The notes below the pieces were generated by a model. It saw only the letters and a list, made by a program, of their open reading frames with translations. It was not told the DNA's origin and made no database searches. The position numbers were made by a program, and so were the translations under genes. Source: Aphrophora alni (Eukaryota; Arthropoda; Insecta; Hemiptera; Aphrophoridae). Taken from it: 64,000 nucleotides of DNA. Below, piece by piece: positions 49,324 through 64,000 of the stretch (position 1 is the first letter of the stretch; each line of letters starts with the position of its first letter). The stretch is taken from positions 43,642,368 through 43,706,367 of the forward strand of contig OY740768.1 of the NCBI GenBank assembly GCA_963513935.1, in the 5' to 3' direction.

Positions 49324-49897
49324 ATAATATTTGAAGGAAATGAAAACTAGTTGTTAGCATAATTTCATACCATTAAATTAAGTAGCCTTTAGCCATGTCC
49401 TATTCTTCTTATTACATTACCGGTATTGATATAACCACTGATTTTACATACTAAATATATTGATCATCTCTATGGTTTGGTTTGAAGCTAAGAACTTAAA
49501 GGCTCTAGTGTGCCATCTAATGGCCCACTTTCGAGTAATTTCAAAGACAGCATGCCATATTTAATGCTCCAACCCCTCCCACACTAGTGGATTCTGAATA
49601 TGAACACACAAAACTACAACTGTTCATCCCATGATTGAGTATGTCACATTATGAGACTATTTCTTAGGTATAAATTCAGTTAACAAATAAAACACAATTT
49701 TTCTTTTGTAAAATTCTATAATTTATTTGGTCTAGCGGCCATGGTTTCGCCAGTTACGGCATTGACGAGGCTCTTACAAGACTAAATACAATACACACCA
49801 TAACTATTATAAAAGGTTGAGAAAGGCAGGAAATTCCCGTTAACAAAGAAAGCACAAAGACCCGGGGGAAAACCCCCACAGGTCATTCACACAGGTA

Positions 49898-51116
49898 TTA
49901 ACCAACCTTGAATAGAGGTTGAAGTAAAGGAGAAAATGACAAAAATTCCGTTTGGCCATTTAAAACTAGATTAGCATCATTACACAAAAGTCTCTTAATT
50001 TCTAAAATTTCCAAAACATTTAATTTTCTATTTTTTACGTTCACATGTAGAATTTCAAAATTAACATTAGAATAAAAATCTGTCAATGCATGATTTTTTA
50101 AATGGTTAGAAAAACTAGAATCATTATAACCTAACCGCCAACTCCTTTCATGCTCACCTAACCTACACTTAAAACTACGGCCTTTTTGGCCAACATAAGC
50201 AGCATTACAAATACTACATGTCAGTTTGTACACACCACTTTTTTGCATTTTTTCTATTTTATCTTTGGAATTTACTAACATCTTTCCTAAATTGTGTTTA
50301 CAATAATAAGCTGGTTTACAGTGTTTTTTCTTTTCTAAAACTTTACCAACTGCATGGCTAACTTTACCAAAATAGTTAATTCTACGCCACTTTTGTGTGG
50401 AATTATTAGAATTGACTATTGGGAAAATAAAGGATTTAGCCTTATTTTTTAATTTTCTTTTTAACATTTTATCAATGAGATTAACCTCATAACCATTATT
50501 AATGGCTATTTGTTTAATACATACAAGCTCAGCACAAAAATCATCATTAGACATAGGAATATTAATGAGGCGATACAACATACTATGAAAAGCAGCTAAT
50601 TTATGATTATAAGGATGTTGTGATGTAACATGTATAATTTTGTCACTAAACGTTGGTTTCCTAAAAATGCTGAAATTATGCCTACCATCAATGATTTTAA
50701 TTGTAAGATCTAAAAAATTTATTTGATTATTCTGTCCTACTTCCATAGTAAATTGTATCGCCGAGTTAATAGAATTTAAATTATTTAAAAAACACTCAAG
50801 TTGGCGGTCAGTACCTTCAAATAAAAATAAAACATCGTCTACATATCTATACCAATAATACAATACAATGCTTAAACTTGTTATTACTATCAAAAACTGT
50901 AGATTCAAAAGTATCCATAAAAATCTCAGCTAACAATAGAGATAACGGAGATCCCATTGCCAACCCATCAACTTGTGCAAAAAACTTATTTTGAAATTGA
51001 AAATAATTTTGTTTGATACATACTTCAATTATATTCATCAATTCTATAGACATACAAAGATCAACTTTAGCTCGATCTAACAAAGATTGCACACCAGTCA
51101 AACAGTCTTTGACTGG
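49898..51116 (-). pseudogene. Penelope-like protein, C-terminal half (RT palm and GIY-YIG endonuclease)
   Basis: Continues the RT with GLAMGSPLSLLLAEIF (motif B) and YRYVDDVLFLF (motif C, catalytic YVDD near 50834-50845). A frameshift near 50870 separates B from C. The last 130 residues hold GVYKLTC-x2-C-x3-YVGQ, an R-x5-R-x3-H cluster and a distal Glu/Asn region, that is a GIY-YIG nuclease. Stop at 49898. Confidence 0.92.
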
Positions 51117-53478
51117 TGTAACAATTATAATAAATCAAGAATGAATGAATCTACTTTATTAATAAGTTGTCACACGTTGCTGCGACAATTGTATTTATGT
51201 GAAAATCTCTAATATTAAGACAACATGGAAAGAATTTACTTAAAAAATAAATTGCCCAACCTTGTGAGGCAATTATAATGATTTATTAAAAAAGGAAAAG
51301 CTAATAATATTAGAAAAATACCGTAGTTAAAAGTTGGGTACCATGGCAAGTGCATATTTGCCAGTTAGAATTTTGAAAACTGAAGTTAATGGTTAATGAA
51401 TTCTTTAGAAACAGTGTACTTAATGGAATAAAGGAAATGGAATGCAGAAATCTTTTATACTTTTAAACAAACATCATTATTTATTTAGACACACTAAATT
51501 GAGACATACAAATGACAAACTTCAATAATCAGTAACTCCAATTAACCTTTACATATTTAGAATTTTAAATGTTTTATTTCAAAAAAGGAAAGTATCTCAA
51601 AGAATAAGAGTCTGGGCCTTGCTTGATTAATTATTCCAAACTCATATCTTATTCGTTTTTAATATGTTTAAATTGCAAGTGTTAAATACAAATAAAAACA
51701 TAAACACTATGCCTAATTGTGTCATTATTGTTATTAATTTCCTCATTCATTTAACATAATGCTTTGAGCTTAAAAAGAGAATTATTGCTGACACTACAAA
51801 TAGTAAGTCACACAAACAAATATATGAGTTGAACATAAAATAATATAATGGAACAATTCTTATGACTAACAAAAACATTTCATAAAAACTACTATACCAG
51901 TGGCGGCTTACTCATAAGGACTCTCGGACGCCGCCCCTCCCCCCCAATGATAATATTATTTTAATAAAGTAAATACCTATATGTATTTAATTCTGTGGAG
52001 ATAAATGAATTATGAATTGCTGCTATGGATTTCAACATCATTTGTAGCGGAAGTTTTACAATATAAAATATTTGACGAATGTATTCTGGAGTTCGGACGG
52101 TGGCCAGAGCGTCCCAGTTTCATTGCATTTAGTCATGTGGGGCAAGCAGCAGACAGAGCTGAGGGTGCTGTGACGTCATTTACACAGCGTGTAATGGGCT
52201 TCTAGGGCAGAGTCCGAAGCTGCGCGCGCAGACATCAGTCAGTGAAGCCACCATAAATTAGATGTTCCGCATTACTAAAAACCTTGTTTTCGATGGGCAA
52301 AATAAGTTGGCGCAACTGTTCTAAATAGTGTCTTGCCACTCACACGAGTTGTTTGTTTATGTTTTTAAGTTTAAATTAACTCTTTGTGATTGTGAATGTT
52401 AAGTGAATGATAACATGCCTTCCCTTACGTGTATAAAATAAAACAGAGCCCTCCCATTGCCCTTAACCATCAGCCGCTACTGTACTATACATACTCATAT
52501 CCAGAGTTAATTGTTCACGTGATCATCATTAACTAACCATTCTGATCCACTTTCGCCTAATTTTCGACCATGTGGCAAATGGTAGTCTAGCCCTATTATA
52601 CACATTATTTCTTTAAAGTTTTTTGGTTGTCTGCGTCTATTTTTTGCGTTTCTCACTAAACATTGTTCAAATCACAATATAGATACACTCCTAGACTCCA
52701 TTCAAATGAATAATCATTTCATACTTAGCCATAGTTAATTTCTTAAAACACTCTATTCCCATTGCCATGTTCTTTAGTCTTAAGTATTTCATTTCTTCAC
52801 ATTATAATAACTTCTAATGAAAACAAACATCGCTAATATTTCTAAACATCTTTACTTGATATAATTACTCAGTTGATACACTTGTAATATCATACAGTTC
52901 TACATTTTTACTTCTTTGAGCACATTTTAAGATACAGGCATCTCACCTCCAGCTAGTTCAACTCCACCAAGAAGACTGATGAAAAAGACGCTTTACCGGC
53001 TTTACCGCTAAAACACTGTGGAACCAGTCACATGTCTATCTTATTTTTTACTTAGAATAGTTTTTCACATTTAACTTATTTCCAACCAACACACATATTT
53101 TCTCCATTGTCACTGTTCATTCACATTTTTTTTAATATTCTCATCGGTTTTTAGTTAATAAAAAAAAAAGTTCGAACTACTTCCTGGCATATTAATACCA
53201 TCAGCATATTCACACATTTATACATATTTATTTTCTATATCTAATTACTGTACAACAGTTCTTATTTACTACTTATCTCTAATTACAATTTACAATCCTC
53301 TAATTACTTTTCATTCGAATTTTGTTTTGTTAAATTATAAAATTTTATCCTCCTTACAGTAGCACCCTACTTGGGGATAGTGCTTGCTGTTACTTCTTGC
53401 ATGCACACCCCCATGCTATTTATTCAAACATCTGCTTTGAACTTTACCAATAATAGTTCAAAAATTCACAATGTTACA
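51117..53478 (-). mobile_element. Solo LTR (copy 3) inserted in the Penelope element
   Basis: The unit begins TGTAAC and ends GTTACA; outside it the Penelope RT resumes on both sides, so the edges are well placed. Removing the nested hAT MITE leaves about 1.77 kb, like copies 1 and 2. It contains the same internal CACACGTTG-type block near the low-coordinate end (about 51171-51190). Flanks CTGG and CCAG do not form a clean direct duplication. Confidence 0.75.
51898..52482. mobile_element. hAT-type MITE nested in the solo LTR (TSD TACTATAC)
   Basis: Termini CAGTGGCGGCT (left) and the complement of CAGTAGCGGCT (right) are flanked by identical 8-bp TACTATAC at 51890-51897 and 52483-52490. The ends are close to those of the MITE at 15537-16088, so both were probably moved by the same hAT transposase. 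The open frame at 52005-52205 has no hAT features. Confidence 0.92.
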
Positions 53479-54644
<1,166 letters not shown>

Positions 54645-55415
54645 GGTTCAAAAAACCGATCTCAAGGGAGAATTTTGAAAAACTCAAAATTCCAAAAATT
54701 CAATTAAAATAAACCAAAAGTAGTAGCAATAGAGTAATAACTAAATTCAGTATAGGAAAATGTAATGTAACTAGCCAAAGCTTGCAGCGATTGTATGGAC
54801 AGGAAAATCCGAGATGTCCAGTCTCGACCAGCAAAGCTCCATAAGAGTACATTTAAATTTTCGAAATTCGAATTTAACAATAAAAGTAATGTCATCTTGT
54901 AGAGTAATTAAAATAGAAAAACTAATAATAATGAAACAAAACTGTAAAATAAATATTAAAAAAGTTATAGTCGAAAGAAAGAGGTGTAAAACAAAAAACT
55001 TTTAAAAATCAAAATTAATCAAAAAAGTAATAATAAAGTAATGTGTTCATAAGACCAATCAATAATAATATTTAACCCAAATTAATAAATAATTAAAGAT
55101 AATAAAATAAAAAAGATAAAGAAAACCAAAAGGAAGGAAGTGTCATAACTCGGGAAGCAAAGAAGCCAGGAAGAAGAGGGGAACAGTTTTGAGACTTTTG
55201 GAATAGGAGGAACAATAATCCAAAAGAAAATTTAAAAATTTTCCAAAATTGAGGAATATAAAATTGGAAAATTCACGAAATATTAAAGGTCAGCATAACT
55301 CAAGAAAGGAAGGTCGCACAGGTTCAAATAAAGTTTGGACAAAACCCAGGAAGAAATGGGCTTCAAAATGAGCCAATCCAAAAGATGTTCGAGCGAAGTG
55401 AACGTGAGTTATGGC

Positions 55416-58176
55416 GAGTTGAAGAAATCAACTGTAGAAAATTCAATTTACAGATTGTCGCAAGAAATGAACGACCGAGTGATGACATATCTTGCTATGC
55501 GCAGTGGGGGAAGGCCTATCACCAAAAAGGCAAAATACAAGACAATCTAAACATTGAAATAAACTAAAAGAAATAGAAAATAATTACATAAGTTACAAAA
55601 TTATATAAAAAATTACAAAAGTCACAATAATTACATAAGCCATGAGGAGTTAAAAAACGTACTAAGCGGGAAAACCAAAATAAATGAAAGAAAAAAGAAA
55701 TTAGAAATTATGTAAAAGTTTATATCGTGTAGGCTATAGTCTAGAAATTTGAAATCTAAATTGAACCAAGTTAGATCGTCAGTCTTGTACTAACTTCAAG
55801 GAAAAAACCACGTTTCTCGGAAGACTGAAAACGGAACTCGTCGTAAACAAAAATTGTTAGTGTTCTAGTACTTCTCGAGGTTAAGTACGATTACCAAAGG
55901 AAAGGTCGGCCTTAGAATAAGACGGCACTACATCCGAACTCAGCTTGCCGACGCGAAGTTAGTACGAACTCCGGCAAATATTAAAGTCAATATTCTGTCC
56001 TTATCGTCCTGAAGAAAAAATTAATTAAGGGAGAATTTTGGAAGAATCTATGGAATTGGAAAAGAAAAGAAGAAAGAAGGACTTTTGAAGAATCACTTCA
56101 GGAAGACATCACTGGGCGAAATCTTTAGGGACCAAGGTCATCCAAAGTCTGAGGGAGAATAGATCTGCTCTACTCAACTAAACTCAACTTAAAAGGTACC
56201 ACATAAATCAAGAATTAAAAAAAAAAAATTCTTTCAAAACTTTAAAAATTTTAATTAAAAGTTTAGTAAAATTGGGAATAAATAAAATCATAAAAATAAA
56301 TATGTGAAAAGAAATATTAATTAAAATAAAGTCACTATCAATATTGAAAAATTTCAAATCTATTTAAAGGAAACAGATTGGTCAAATTAAAAATTAAAAT
56401 TTTAAAATTTAATGATTATTAAAAAAGAATATACATTGTTTATAATATTAAGTTTAGTAGGATAAGTATAGAATTAAGTGTATATCAGATTGTTGATAAA
56501 AATAACTTTAGATTTTATATGTTAGAATAAGTCAAATCAAGCAAGTTGTAATGATTACAAAGAAATAAGGTCAATTAGTATTCAACATTACAGTCTGAAT
56601 TTTGTTTTAAAATTAATAAATCTGCCATCTGTTCAAACTTGTTCTGTATTTTAATGTAACAGCAGATATTTCATGTTGAAACTCCATATTCAAGGATAAA
56701 ATAAAGCAATAAAGCTTACAGTTTCAAAATATTTAATAATATAAATGAGCTACAATTAATTGTAGCTGTAACATAGTAAAATAATGGGGTTAAAACAAGC
56801 AATGTGATTGGCTATTCAGGAGTAGGTCGAGGATTCTGATTGGTCGTAGCGTATGCAATTGTGGTAAAATTAAGTAAGGAAAGCTGTAAATTATTAGCAA
56901 AAAGCATCCAAGAAAATAATTTTGTACAATATTTAGTGTTAGTATGATTTTATAATGAATGTTTTAATGGAAAACCATATAAATGTGATTTTTAATAATG
57001 TATGATAAAATGATGTGTCAAGGACTTTTTGGAGGAAACGCGTCACGAAAAATCTCGTGGTTTCAGTCAGTCGAGACTGTCGAGTAAGGAGCTTTGAGGT
57101 GACAAGATGTTTTAAAAGTCGTATAAATCAGTCTAAGCTAGAGATCAGACGTGGTAAGATGTGCACTTTTAGAGTCTGAGGATGGAGTTTGACGAGGTTA
57201 GACCTATTAAGAATTTGTTTAAAGTGATTTTTGACAATGTAGTAAAAAACGTTAAAAGAGAGGGAATGACTGTTTTAAGTGATAATATCCTATTTGGACA
57301 GAATTGAAAAGTTAATGTGGACAATAGACTCATGTAATTTGAAGGGTAATATTGTGAACATTTTAATTAACAAAAAACGTAAAAAATAGTGAGACAAATA
57401 CTTTAAATGAACTTGTATATTTGATAATCAATATTACAAGAATAAAGAACTTTTAAGACATTAGAACCAGTCGGACTAGATAGAAAAAAAAACTATTATT
57501 CTATACGCATGTGTTAAAGAAATTGTATACCGCGTAGTGAAATGAATTCACAAAGACAGAACGTTTTAATAGGTTATGAACATTCTTAGACTATTTGAAG
57601 AAACAATTTCTGGACAATGGAGGACCAATAAGGAGCCATAGGACTTCAACTTGCTGGACATCAGTTTTTCCTCGTGTTCAGACATTATAATTTTTTATTT
57701 CGGCGTTTTGGTATAGACGCTATACGTTATATATTAGATTAAAAAACCTGTATTATGTTTTAGATTAATTTGTGTACATGTTGCTTATCCTAAAATTTTA
57801 TATTAGATTATCTCAAGGAAAAAATAATTAAAAAGAAACTTTTAATACTAGATTAAATCTCCTTCAGAGACCTGCAAAATTACTTAAACTTTCATGAAAT
57901 AATTCAGAAATAAATAAAATATAAAAAAGGAAACATAAGTTATTGATTTGTTTATTAAATTTTTACGATAGATATTAATTATAAAATATGATTTTTGTTG
58001 ATGATATTTGTAGGATGTTTTAATAATTAATAAACACTTATGTAAAATTTCAGCAGAAAAAGACTTGGAATCTTTATTTAAATCACATGAGCCAAGTACG
58101 TTTTGAAAAGAACTTAAGACCCTGAGACTTCAAAATAAATTCAACTTCAATTTTACTAAATTGATGAGAATTCGTC
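55416..58176 (+). other. Internal left part of the inverted-repeat unit
   Basis: A-rich sequence without recognised coding, apart from the 80-bp dispersed repeat at 56651-56740. The short frames at 55335-55567 overlap the inverted arm and show no family features. Confidence 0.4.
56651..56740. repeat. Dispersed repeat copy matching 21677-21755
   Basis: See the partner copy inside the Tigger remnant; same orientation and about 90% identity by eye. Confidence 0.7.
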
Positions 58177-58195
58177 TGGCGCCCTATTGTCGAGC
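58177..58195 (+). other. Primer-binding-site-like sequence
   Basis: TGGCGCCCTATTGTCGAGC begins with TGGCGCC, the usual start of a lysine-tRNA type primer binding site, and lies 315 bp before the gag-like ATG. The LTR that should end just before it is not recognisable. Confidence 0.4.
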
Positions 58196-58509
58196 AATTT
58201 TAAATTCAATAATAATTAACTTCATTTTGTTGTAATAAAAATATAATAAGCCATCTGTTTTATATATATAACAAATGACGAACCAACGTGTGGCCTATTT
58301 ATTTATGGTTGGAACAATGTCTATCTATAAATAAAAAGACCAAAAATGGCAAGGTGATTTGAGAAAGGATTGGAAGTCTTATAAGGTAGGAGCATTTTTG
58401 AAATGATTAAACATAATTCTCTCTTTCTAAAAATTTTAAAATAAGTATATTAAAATAATTAAGACTAAATTTAAAATTAAAACTAAAGTAAATAATAATA
58501 ATAACTAAA

Positions 58510-59420
58510 ATGGAGGGTAAAAGTAATAATAATCTAATAACTGAAGAAGAGAGAGTAATTACAGAATTTAAAGCAATGAAACAGGAAGCTGAGAAATATT
58601 TTAGAAATGTAAATAAAGAATATAGACGTGAATTAGTAATGGATAAGGTTGAGGAAGTTTGTGAACGATGGTACATAGAATTAAGTAGGGAAGAATTAGA
58701 TAAACAATGGCGTGTAAAGTTAGGACAAAATTAATTAGATAGGGAATTTGAATTAAAGGAAAAAGTGAGAAAGATGATACGAGCTGTGTATAGAGTAAGA
58801 AATGAAACTTATAGAAATTTGAAAAGTGGTTTGTCAGAAAAAGCAACCCCTAAAACTTTGGTAACTGCATATGTTATAATTAGTGAAACAGAAAAAGTAA
58901 ATTATGGATGTTGTGAATTTGATAATATGAAGATTGCTGATATTTTTGAAAAAGTTGATAATAAAGTAAATAATGGGGTATGTAACAAAGAAAATTTAGA
59001 AATCAAGAAAAATAATGAGGTTAACATTAGTCAAATATGTAGGGATTCTTTAGAAAAAATACACAGCACGGAAAATAGTAACGTGATAAAAGAAGATCAG
59101 AATTTAACGATTATGAGAATGTTAGAATTAATAAGTAAGAAAATGGATGAAAATTTTGAACAAATGAGATTAGATAGAGAACAATGGAGTCAGGAATTAA
59201 GACAATGGAATGAACAAAATAAGATAATTAAGCCTAGTATGTGAGAATGAGTGTGTTGTGAATGATGGTTCAAGTCAGATTATGTCTAAAATGATGGTGG
59301 AGATAGAAAAGTTTGGACAAAGTATGAATAATAAATTTGAACAAGAAAGATTAAAAAATAAGATAATGAATAGGCCTAAAATGTGTCAGAATGAGTGTGT
59401 TGAGAACAATATAGTTTAAA
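58510..59420 (+). pseudogene. gag-like gene with internal stop and frameshift
   Basis: ATG at 58510 opens a frame rich in Lys, Glu and Asn. A TAA at 58732-58734 interrupts it, the same frame continues to 59244, and related codons (KFGQSMNNKFEQE, then CQNEC) continue in another frame to about 59415. Helical heptads such as KKMDENFEQMRLDREQW resemble the gag remnant at 9878-10612. No polymerase follows. Frames to 59769 may be its decayed continuation. Confidence 0.55.
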
Positions 59421-59429
59421 TCAGTTAGC

Positions 59430-60342
59430 AACTAAAGTTGAAATTAACAATTTTTGTGGGGTAGAGAGGACCGTAAGTGGTAATGATCCAATAAACCAAG
59501 TAAAAGTAAATAATTCAACAAAAAAATCAGTTATTTATGTAAGAAAACAAAACTATGGTAAAACAATATGCTTTGAAAGTAACGTAATGCTAAAATTTAG
59601 AAATATCTTTAAAATGCAAGAACAAGGAATTAAAAGTTTTTGTGAGCAAAGTAAAGAACAGCATTGGAAGGGTTTTATGGGAAGAGGGTGTTTGATGGGT
59701 ACGTTTGAACTGAGTAGGGCCTTATATCAACTATCAAACATCGGAAGCCCATATTATCTTATCCAATGAGAGAGTTTCGACAGGCAATCAGAAGGATGCA
59801 AAGTAAAATTCAGGCGGTAAGAAGTGCCGTAGGGAGAAAAAGGAGAGAAATGCATAAATAAAAAAAAATTCACAAAAAATAATAATACAAAAGGTATAAT
59901 GAGAAAAAATATAATAAAAATGGAACGGTGAGGGTTTTATTGATTGATGTTCAGCCAGGTTGCTTGACATAAATTGGATCATGTTTTCCTATGGATGTTA
60001 GGTATCCTGGCGGGATTTTGAAAAATAAAATAAATAAAAAAACAAAAACAAAAAATTGTTGTATAACTCATGTAAATGAAATAAAAAAAGTATGACAATT
60101 GAGAAATCAAGAAAGTAGTGTGAAATCTTATATATTTGATTATATGTGAAATTTTATAAGGAGCTGTTTAATATGGACAGGTTGTAATCACGTTCGAAGA
60201 TGGTACGACGAAGGACCTAGAATGCCATTGGAGGCGTGGTGATTTCGGGTTTATGGGTGACCTACCAAAATATCCAAGTAGTCACTCATAGTATTGTCGC
60301 ATGTAATATGGACAAAAAATGTGGATGATGATTTTTGTTTGA
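59430..60342 (+). other. Sequence between the gag-like gene and the right inverted arm
   Basis: The Lys/Asn-rich frame 59587-59769 may be a decayed gag end. The remainder is AT-rich without recognised features. Confidence 0.4.
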
Positions 60343-61499
60343 AAGTGTCATAAACTCTCGTTTGCTTCGCTCAATATTTTTTTGGGCTGGCCCATTTTGA
60401 AGCCCTTTTCATCCTGGTTATGTCCAATCTTCATTTATACCTGTGCGACCTTCCTTTCCGGAGTTATGGTGATTTCAAGATTTCGTTAAGTTTCCAAATT
60501 TATCTTTTTTAATTATGAAATTTTTTAAATTTTCATTTTGGATTCTTGATCCTCCTATTCCAAAAGTTTCAAAACCGTTCCCTTCTTCTTCCTGGCTTCA
60601 TTGGTTACCGAGTTATGACACTTCCTTTCTATTTGGTATTCCTCCTCCTTTTTTATTTCACTATGCTTAATTATTTATTACTTTTGGTTATTTATATTAT
60701 TATTATTGGTCTGTTGACCACATTACTTTATATTTACTTATTAGATTAATTTTGTATTACAAAAGTTTTTAGTTTTACTCCTCTTATAACTTTTAAACTA
60801 TTTATTTTACATTATTCACATATCTAAATTCAAAGTTTTAAAATTTAACATCGGCTCTTATGGAGTTTTGCAAGTTGTGACATGAAATCCCTGACTTTCC
60901 TGACCGTACACTATTGTACACTATTTACTGGTAACCTCAGCTATTACATTACATTTTTCTATAATAACTCTACTTATTTCTCTTATTACTTTGACTTATT
61001 GGTTATTTTGGTTTAATTTTTAGAATTTTGGATTTTTTCAATTTCCTTCCTTGAGCTCGGTTTACAGACCATCTCAAAACACACACACACATACATACTT
61101 GTTTACTGTATGAAACGAGGAAATGTGTAAATATCTTAATAATATTTACTACTTATACTAATAAAATTGCACCAAAACTAGTTATGACATTCCCCCCCTC
61201 CAATAAATGGTATTTTTATAACATACACAGTACATACACTGTGAGCAAATGTAGATACACTACTCTATGTAAGGTATAAGTATATGTACAAGTAGGAAGT
61301 TTTATTCCCAGGCATTTTTTATTGTTTGACAACTGGAAATTATACAGGATGTTGATGACATTGTTCTTTAAATTTAAAAACAACTGCACCCCTATCTTTG
61401 CAAAACAAATTGTTTTTAAACAGGCATCAGGAATGAATGTTCTGTCATTTTGAAGGTAAGAAAAAAATTAAGCCATAAATACAAAAAAGATGATGATTG

Positions 61500-62400
61500 A
61501 TGGGAATATTTTTTTACCTATACCATGAAATGTGATACTTTTGGTTACATCTCTTGTAATAAATTAAACCTAAAATTACAAAGGTTATTATTAATGTGTA
61601 GACAATTTATATTGCTGATAAGTAAACCATTTGTTAAATATATTAACTTTTAACTATGAAATGTGTGCCAACTCTACCACATTAATATTTCTTTATAATT
61701 TAAAGATACATTTTTAAAACTTCTTCAAATTGTTGAACATTATCTACATTAGTGACAATTTAAACAAATCTGTAAATATACAAACTCTCTACTATGAATT
61801 GTGCACCGGTCCTGTCACTTGCATCATTCGTGATAATTTCTAAAGTTTATTATTATTGGTAAAGTTTATTTACATTGCTATAAGTAACACAAGTCGGTAA
61901 AAATACAAATTTATTTTATGGAAGTTGCATTGATCCTAATACTTACATTTTTAACTTAAATTGAAAAGATTATTATTATTGTTTAAGAGTATTTACATTG
62001 ATGATACGTTAAATAATTCAATACATACACAAATTTTTGTTAATAAATGTCCGCCGATCTTATGACTTGGATCTCTCGTCATAATTTTAACATCAAATTA
62101 AATATCTCATAATTATTTTTTAATAATATTTACATCGCTAATAAGTTAAAAGGGTCTATTTTTTTTTTTAGTTTTAAGGTGAAAAACCATTTCGGTTATT
62201 ATCGCTTCTAAACAGGTCTATACATATACAAACTCTCTATCATGAATTGTGCAGGAACACTTTCACTTTTATTCCTCGTCATTTTCCCTCGAGATTTATA
62301 CAAGTCTTAAAATATACTAAGGCTATACCATAAAATGTACAACAATCGGTCCATTATCAACTTTTGAAATGAATTAAGAGCAATCATTTTTTTAAAAACT
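61500..62400. repeat. Degenerate tandem repeat, about 120-200 bp spacing, about 7 copies
   Basis: A block like CTATGAATTGTGCACC recurs near 61522, 61655, 61793, 61917, 62040, 62239 and 62330. Each is usually followed by a TCRTNATAATTT-like stretch, TTATTATT and TTTACATTGCTNATAAGT. Copies are strongly diverged. It may be a satellite or part of an unknown element. Confidence 0.55.
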
Positions 62401-63641
62401 AGTCTTAAATCATAAATATAGGATACAAATTGCAAGTTACATGAAAGTGTCACAATCGCCTTCTCTTAATTATTACCCTAAGCATATTCATTTAAAAGAT
62501 TAAATCAATATTAGCATATTTTTTGTATATAATATATTAAATATAGGTGGAAATTTGTGATTTGAAAATATTTTACAGGTAGAGCATTATTTTATTACAA
62601 CTTATATTATCAGATAAATTATTTACATCTAATTAATAAATTATTAATATATGTACATCTAACTTACATCTTCTCGAAGAAAAAAAATTCTGTTTTTGAC
62701 AGGTTCTAAAATAAATATATTATGTATTATTATTTTATTATTATATGTATTTGTAATGCTGCGCCAGATAAAGTTATGAATATTAATGTCAATTCAATAT
62801 GGTTCTTGATAAAAAAACTCAATTAGTTGGTCTACCTTTTTTGGAATTGCCTTTGTACCATATTTTGGCAACTAAGTATAATGCATTGATTTTGCAACTG
62901 TTTTAAAATATTTGATAATGCTTCGTTACGGTGTGTTAGACTAAGCAAACTTACAGCTTATAGTTGATAACATCGAATTAATATATGTAATCTTTTTAAA
63001 GTTTTATTTTTAAAACATTTATTTTAATATATATTTATTTTTCTGATGTAAAATGAGTATATTGAAATATTAAAGCATTTATTTTATTTTAGATCATCAT
63101 GTACATACTTACATAAAATCTTTATTCAAATTAGGTAAGAGGTATCTTTCTTTGTTTTAGAGTTTTATATACTCTAGGTACATAGAACCAGATTTAAACC
63201 TAAGGATTTTATATGTGGGGCCATTTAAAATCTGTTTTTGTACAAGACCCCTCCAGCTGGTCTACAAAAATTGAGAAACAGAATTGTTCAAGAGTGTAGA
63301 GTGACCCCTTGCGAAACATTCAAAAAACCAGATTGAATTTTGAAAACAGACTATTTATAGGTTGAAGAGAAATGGTGAAAATTTTGAAAATATATCTTGC
63401 TATTTTTGTTAAGATAACTCCTGATATTATTACTAATTTTTTAAATTTTTAATGTTACTGTACGAACTGGTTGGTTATTAAACAATTTGTTTTTATGTAG
63501 TTTTTCTACACTTCTACCAGAATTAGTCATTTTCCCAACTCGAGTACTTTGTTATTACTAATTCTAATAATTTAGTACTAAATAGGTACTAAATCGTAGT
63601 ATAAGTTTCGGCCCAGAAATATTAAGTGGCCGGATTACCAT
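62400..63641. other. AT-rich sequence with no recognised features
   Basis: No coding, inverted repeats or element ends were identified. Confidence 0.5.
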
Positions 63642-64000
63642 TGTAATAATTGAAAAACCTGACAGACAAGGGAAAACTACTTTATTCATTTTAAGCCACA
63701 CGTTGGTGCGACCAATTGTAATAATATAAAAACTGAAGGTTTTTATAAAAGTTATTACTTATGTTATTTTTATTTAAAAAAAAAAAAAATGACTATTTTT
63801 ATTTAAGTTTTTATTAAAAGTTTGCTCAGCTAAAGGGCGCCAGGTAGCGTTAGCTTACCAATTTTGAAAAGTTAAAAGTTTAATTGAATTTATGATTTTA
63901 ATTATTTTTTATCTCAGGGTGTGGCTTCTTTTTCAGTGTACTTACAGTGATTCCTGGTTTAGAATGAGTAACGCTTGAATTGAAAAATTTTAACATGAAT
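63642..64000 (-). mobile_element. Start of another LTR of the same family (cut by window end)
   Basis: Begins TGTAATAATTGAAAAACC and about 65 bp later shows GCCACACGTTGGTGCGACCA, then an AATTGTAAT block, as in the other three LTR copies. A GTGTACTTACAGTG block further on matches the equivalent GTGTACT of copies 1 and 2. It continues past the window. Confidence 0.7.

Noticed and set aside
52005..52205. 66-codon frame inside the nested hAT MITE
   Set aside because: No hAT motif; GC-rich MITE bodies often give chance frames.

Overview
The window reads as nuclear DNA of an arthropod, most likely an insect (inferred; I cannot name the species). It is very AT-rich, has long GT-AG introns, and is littered with animal transposable elements: Penelope-like, gypsy-type LTR, mariner, Tc1-like, hAT, pogo/Tigger, LINE and foldback MITEs. 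There is no bacterial operon, CRISPR array, or rRNA/tRNA gene that I can support.

One protein-coding gene dominates the plus strand. I can follow 14 exons from 2212 to a stop at 49117, with splice phases that join without conflict into 1,652 codons plus stop. The 5' end lies outside the window or was not recognised. The protein has, in order: a low-complexity N-terminal part with a TQT motif, a long coiled coil interrupted by a short hydrophobic stretch, a duplicated two-exon module carrying CQNC, a proline-rich region with a 91-residue tandem repeat encoded by one 1.8-kb exon, a short linker including a 24-nt micro-exon, and a C-terminal region that looks like a degenerate fibronectin type III fold. 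I do not recognise the family. The architecture would suit a cytoskeletal, centrosomal or synaptic scaffold, but that is inference only.

The introns hold most of the repeats. In order: an inverted-repeat MITE (645-1462); an internally deleted LTR retrotransposon with a 4-bp target duplication (9560-12638); a 72-bp truncated retroposon (13747-13818); a hAT MITE with 8-bp duplication (15537-16088); a hAT transposase remnant (about 17480-18208); a LINE 3' fragment (about 18410-18790); a Penelope-type palindrome (19625-20203); a pogo/Tigger remnant (20970-21925); a large foldback element with a 3-kb TTAA-flanked insertion (24143-27861); a small foldback with 13-bp duplication (about 29746-29910); two Tc1/mariner transposase pseudogenes (about 31890-34045); a second LTR-element relic with gag and protease (about 37480-40350); and a solo LTR (41887-43581).

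Beyond the gene (49.3-64 kb) the sequence is almost wholly repetitive. A Penelope-like element on the minus strand (about 49720-54457) is split by a solo LTR (51117-53478), itself split by a hAT MITE (51898-52482). Next comes a 6.4-kb unit bounded by about 750-bp inverted repeats (54643-61072) with gag-like coding inside, then a degenerate tandem repeat (about 61500-62400) and the start of another LTR of the same family (63642 to the end).
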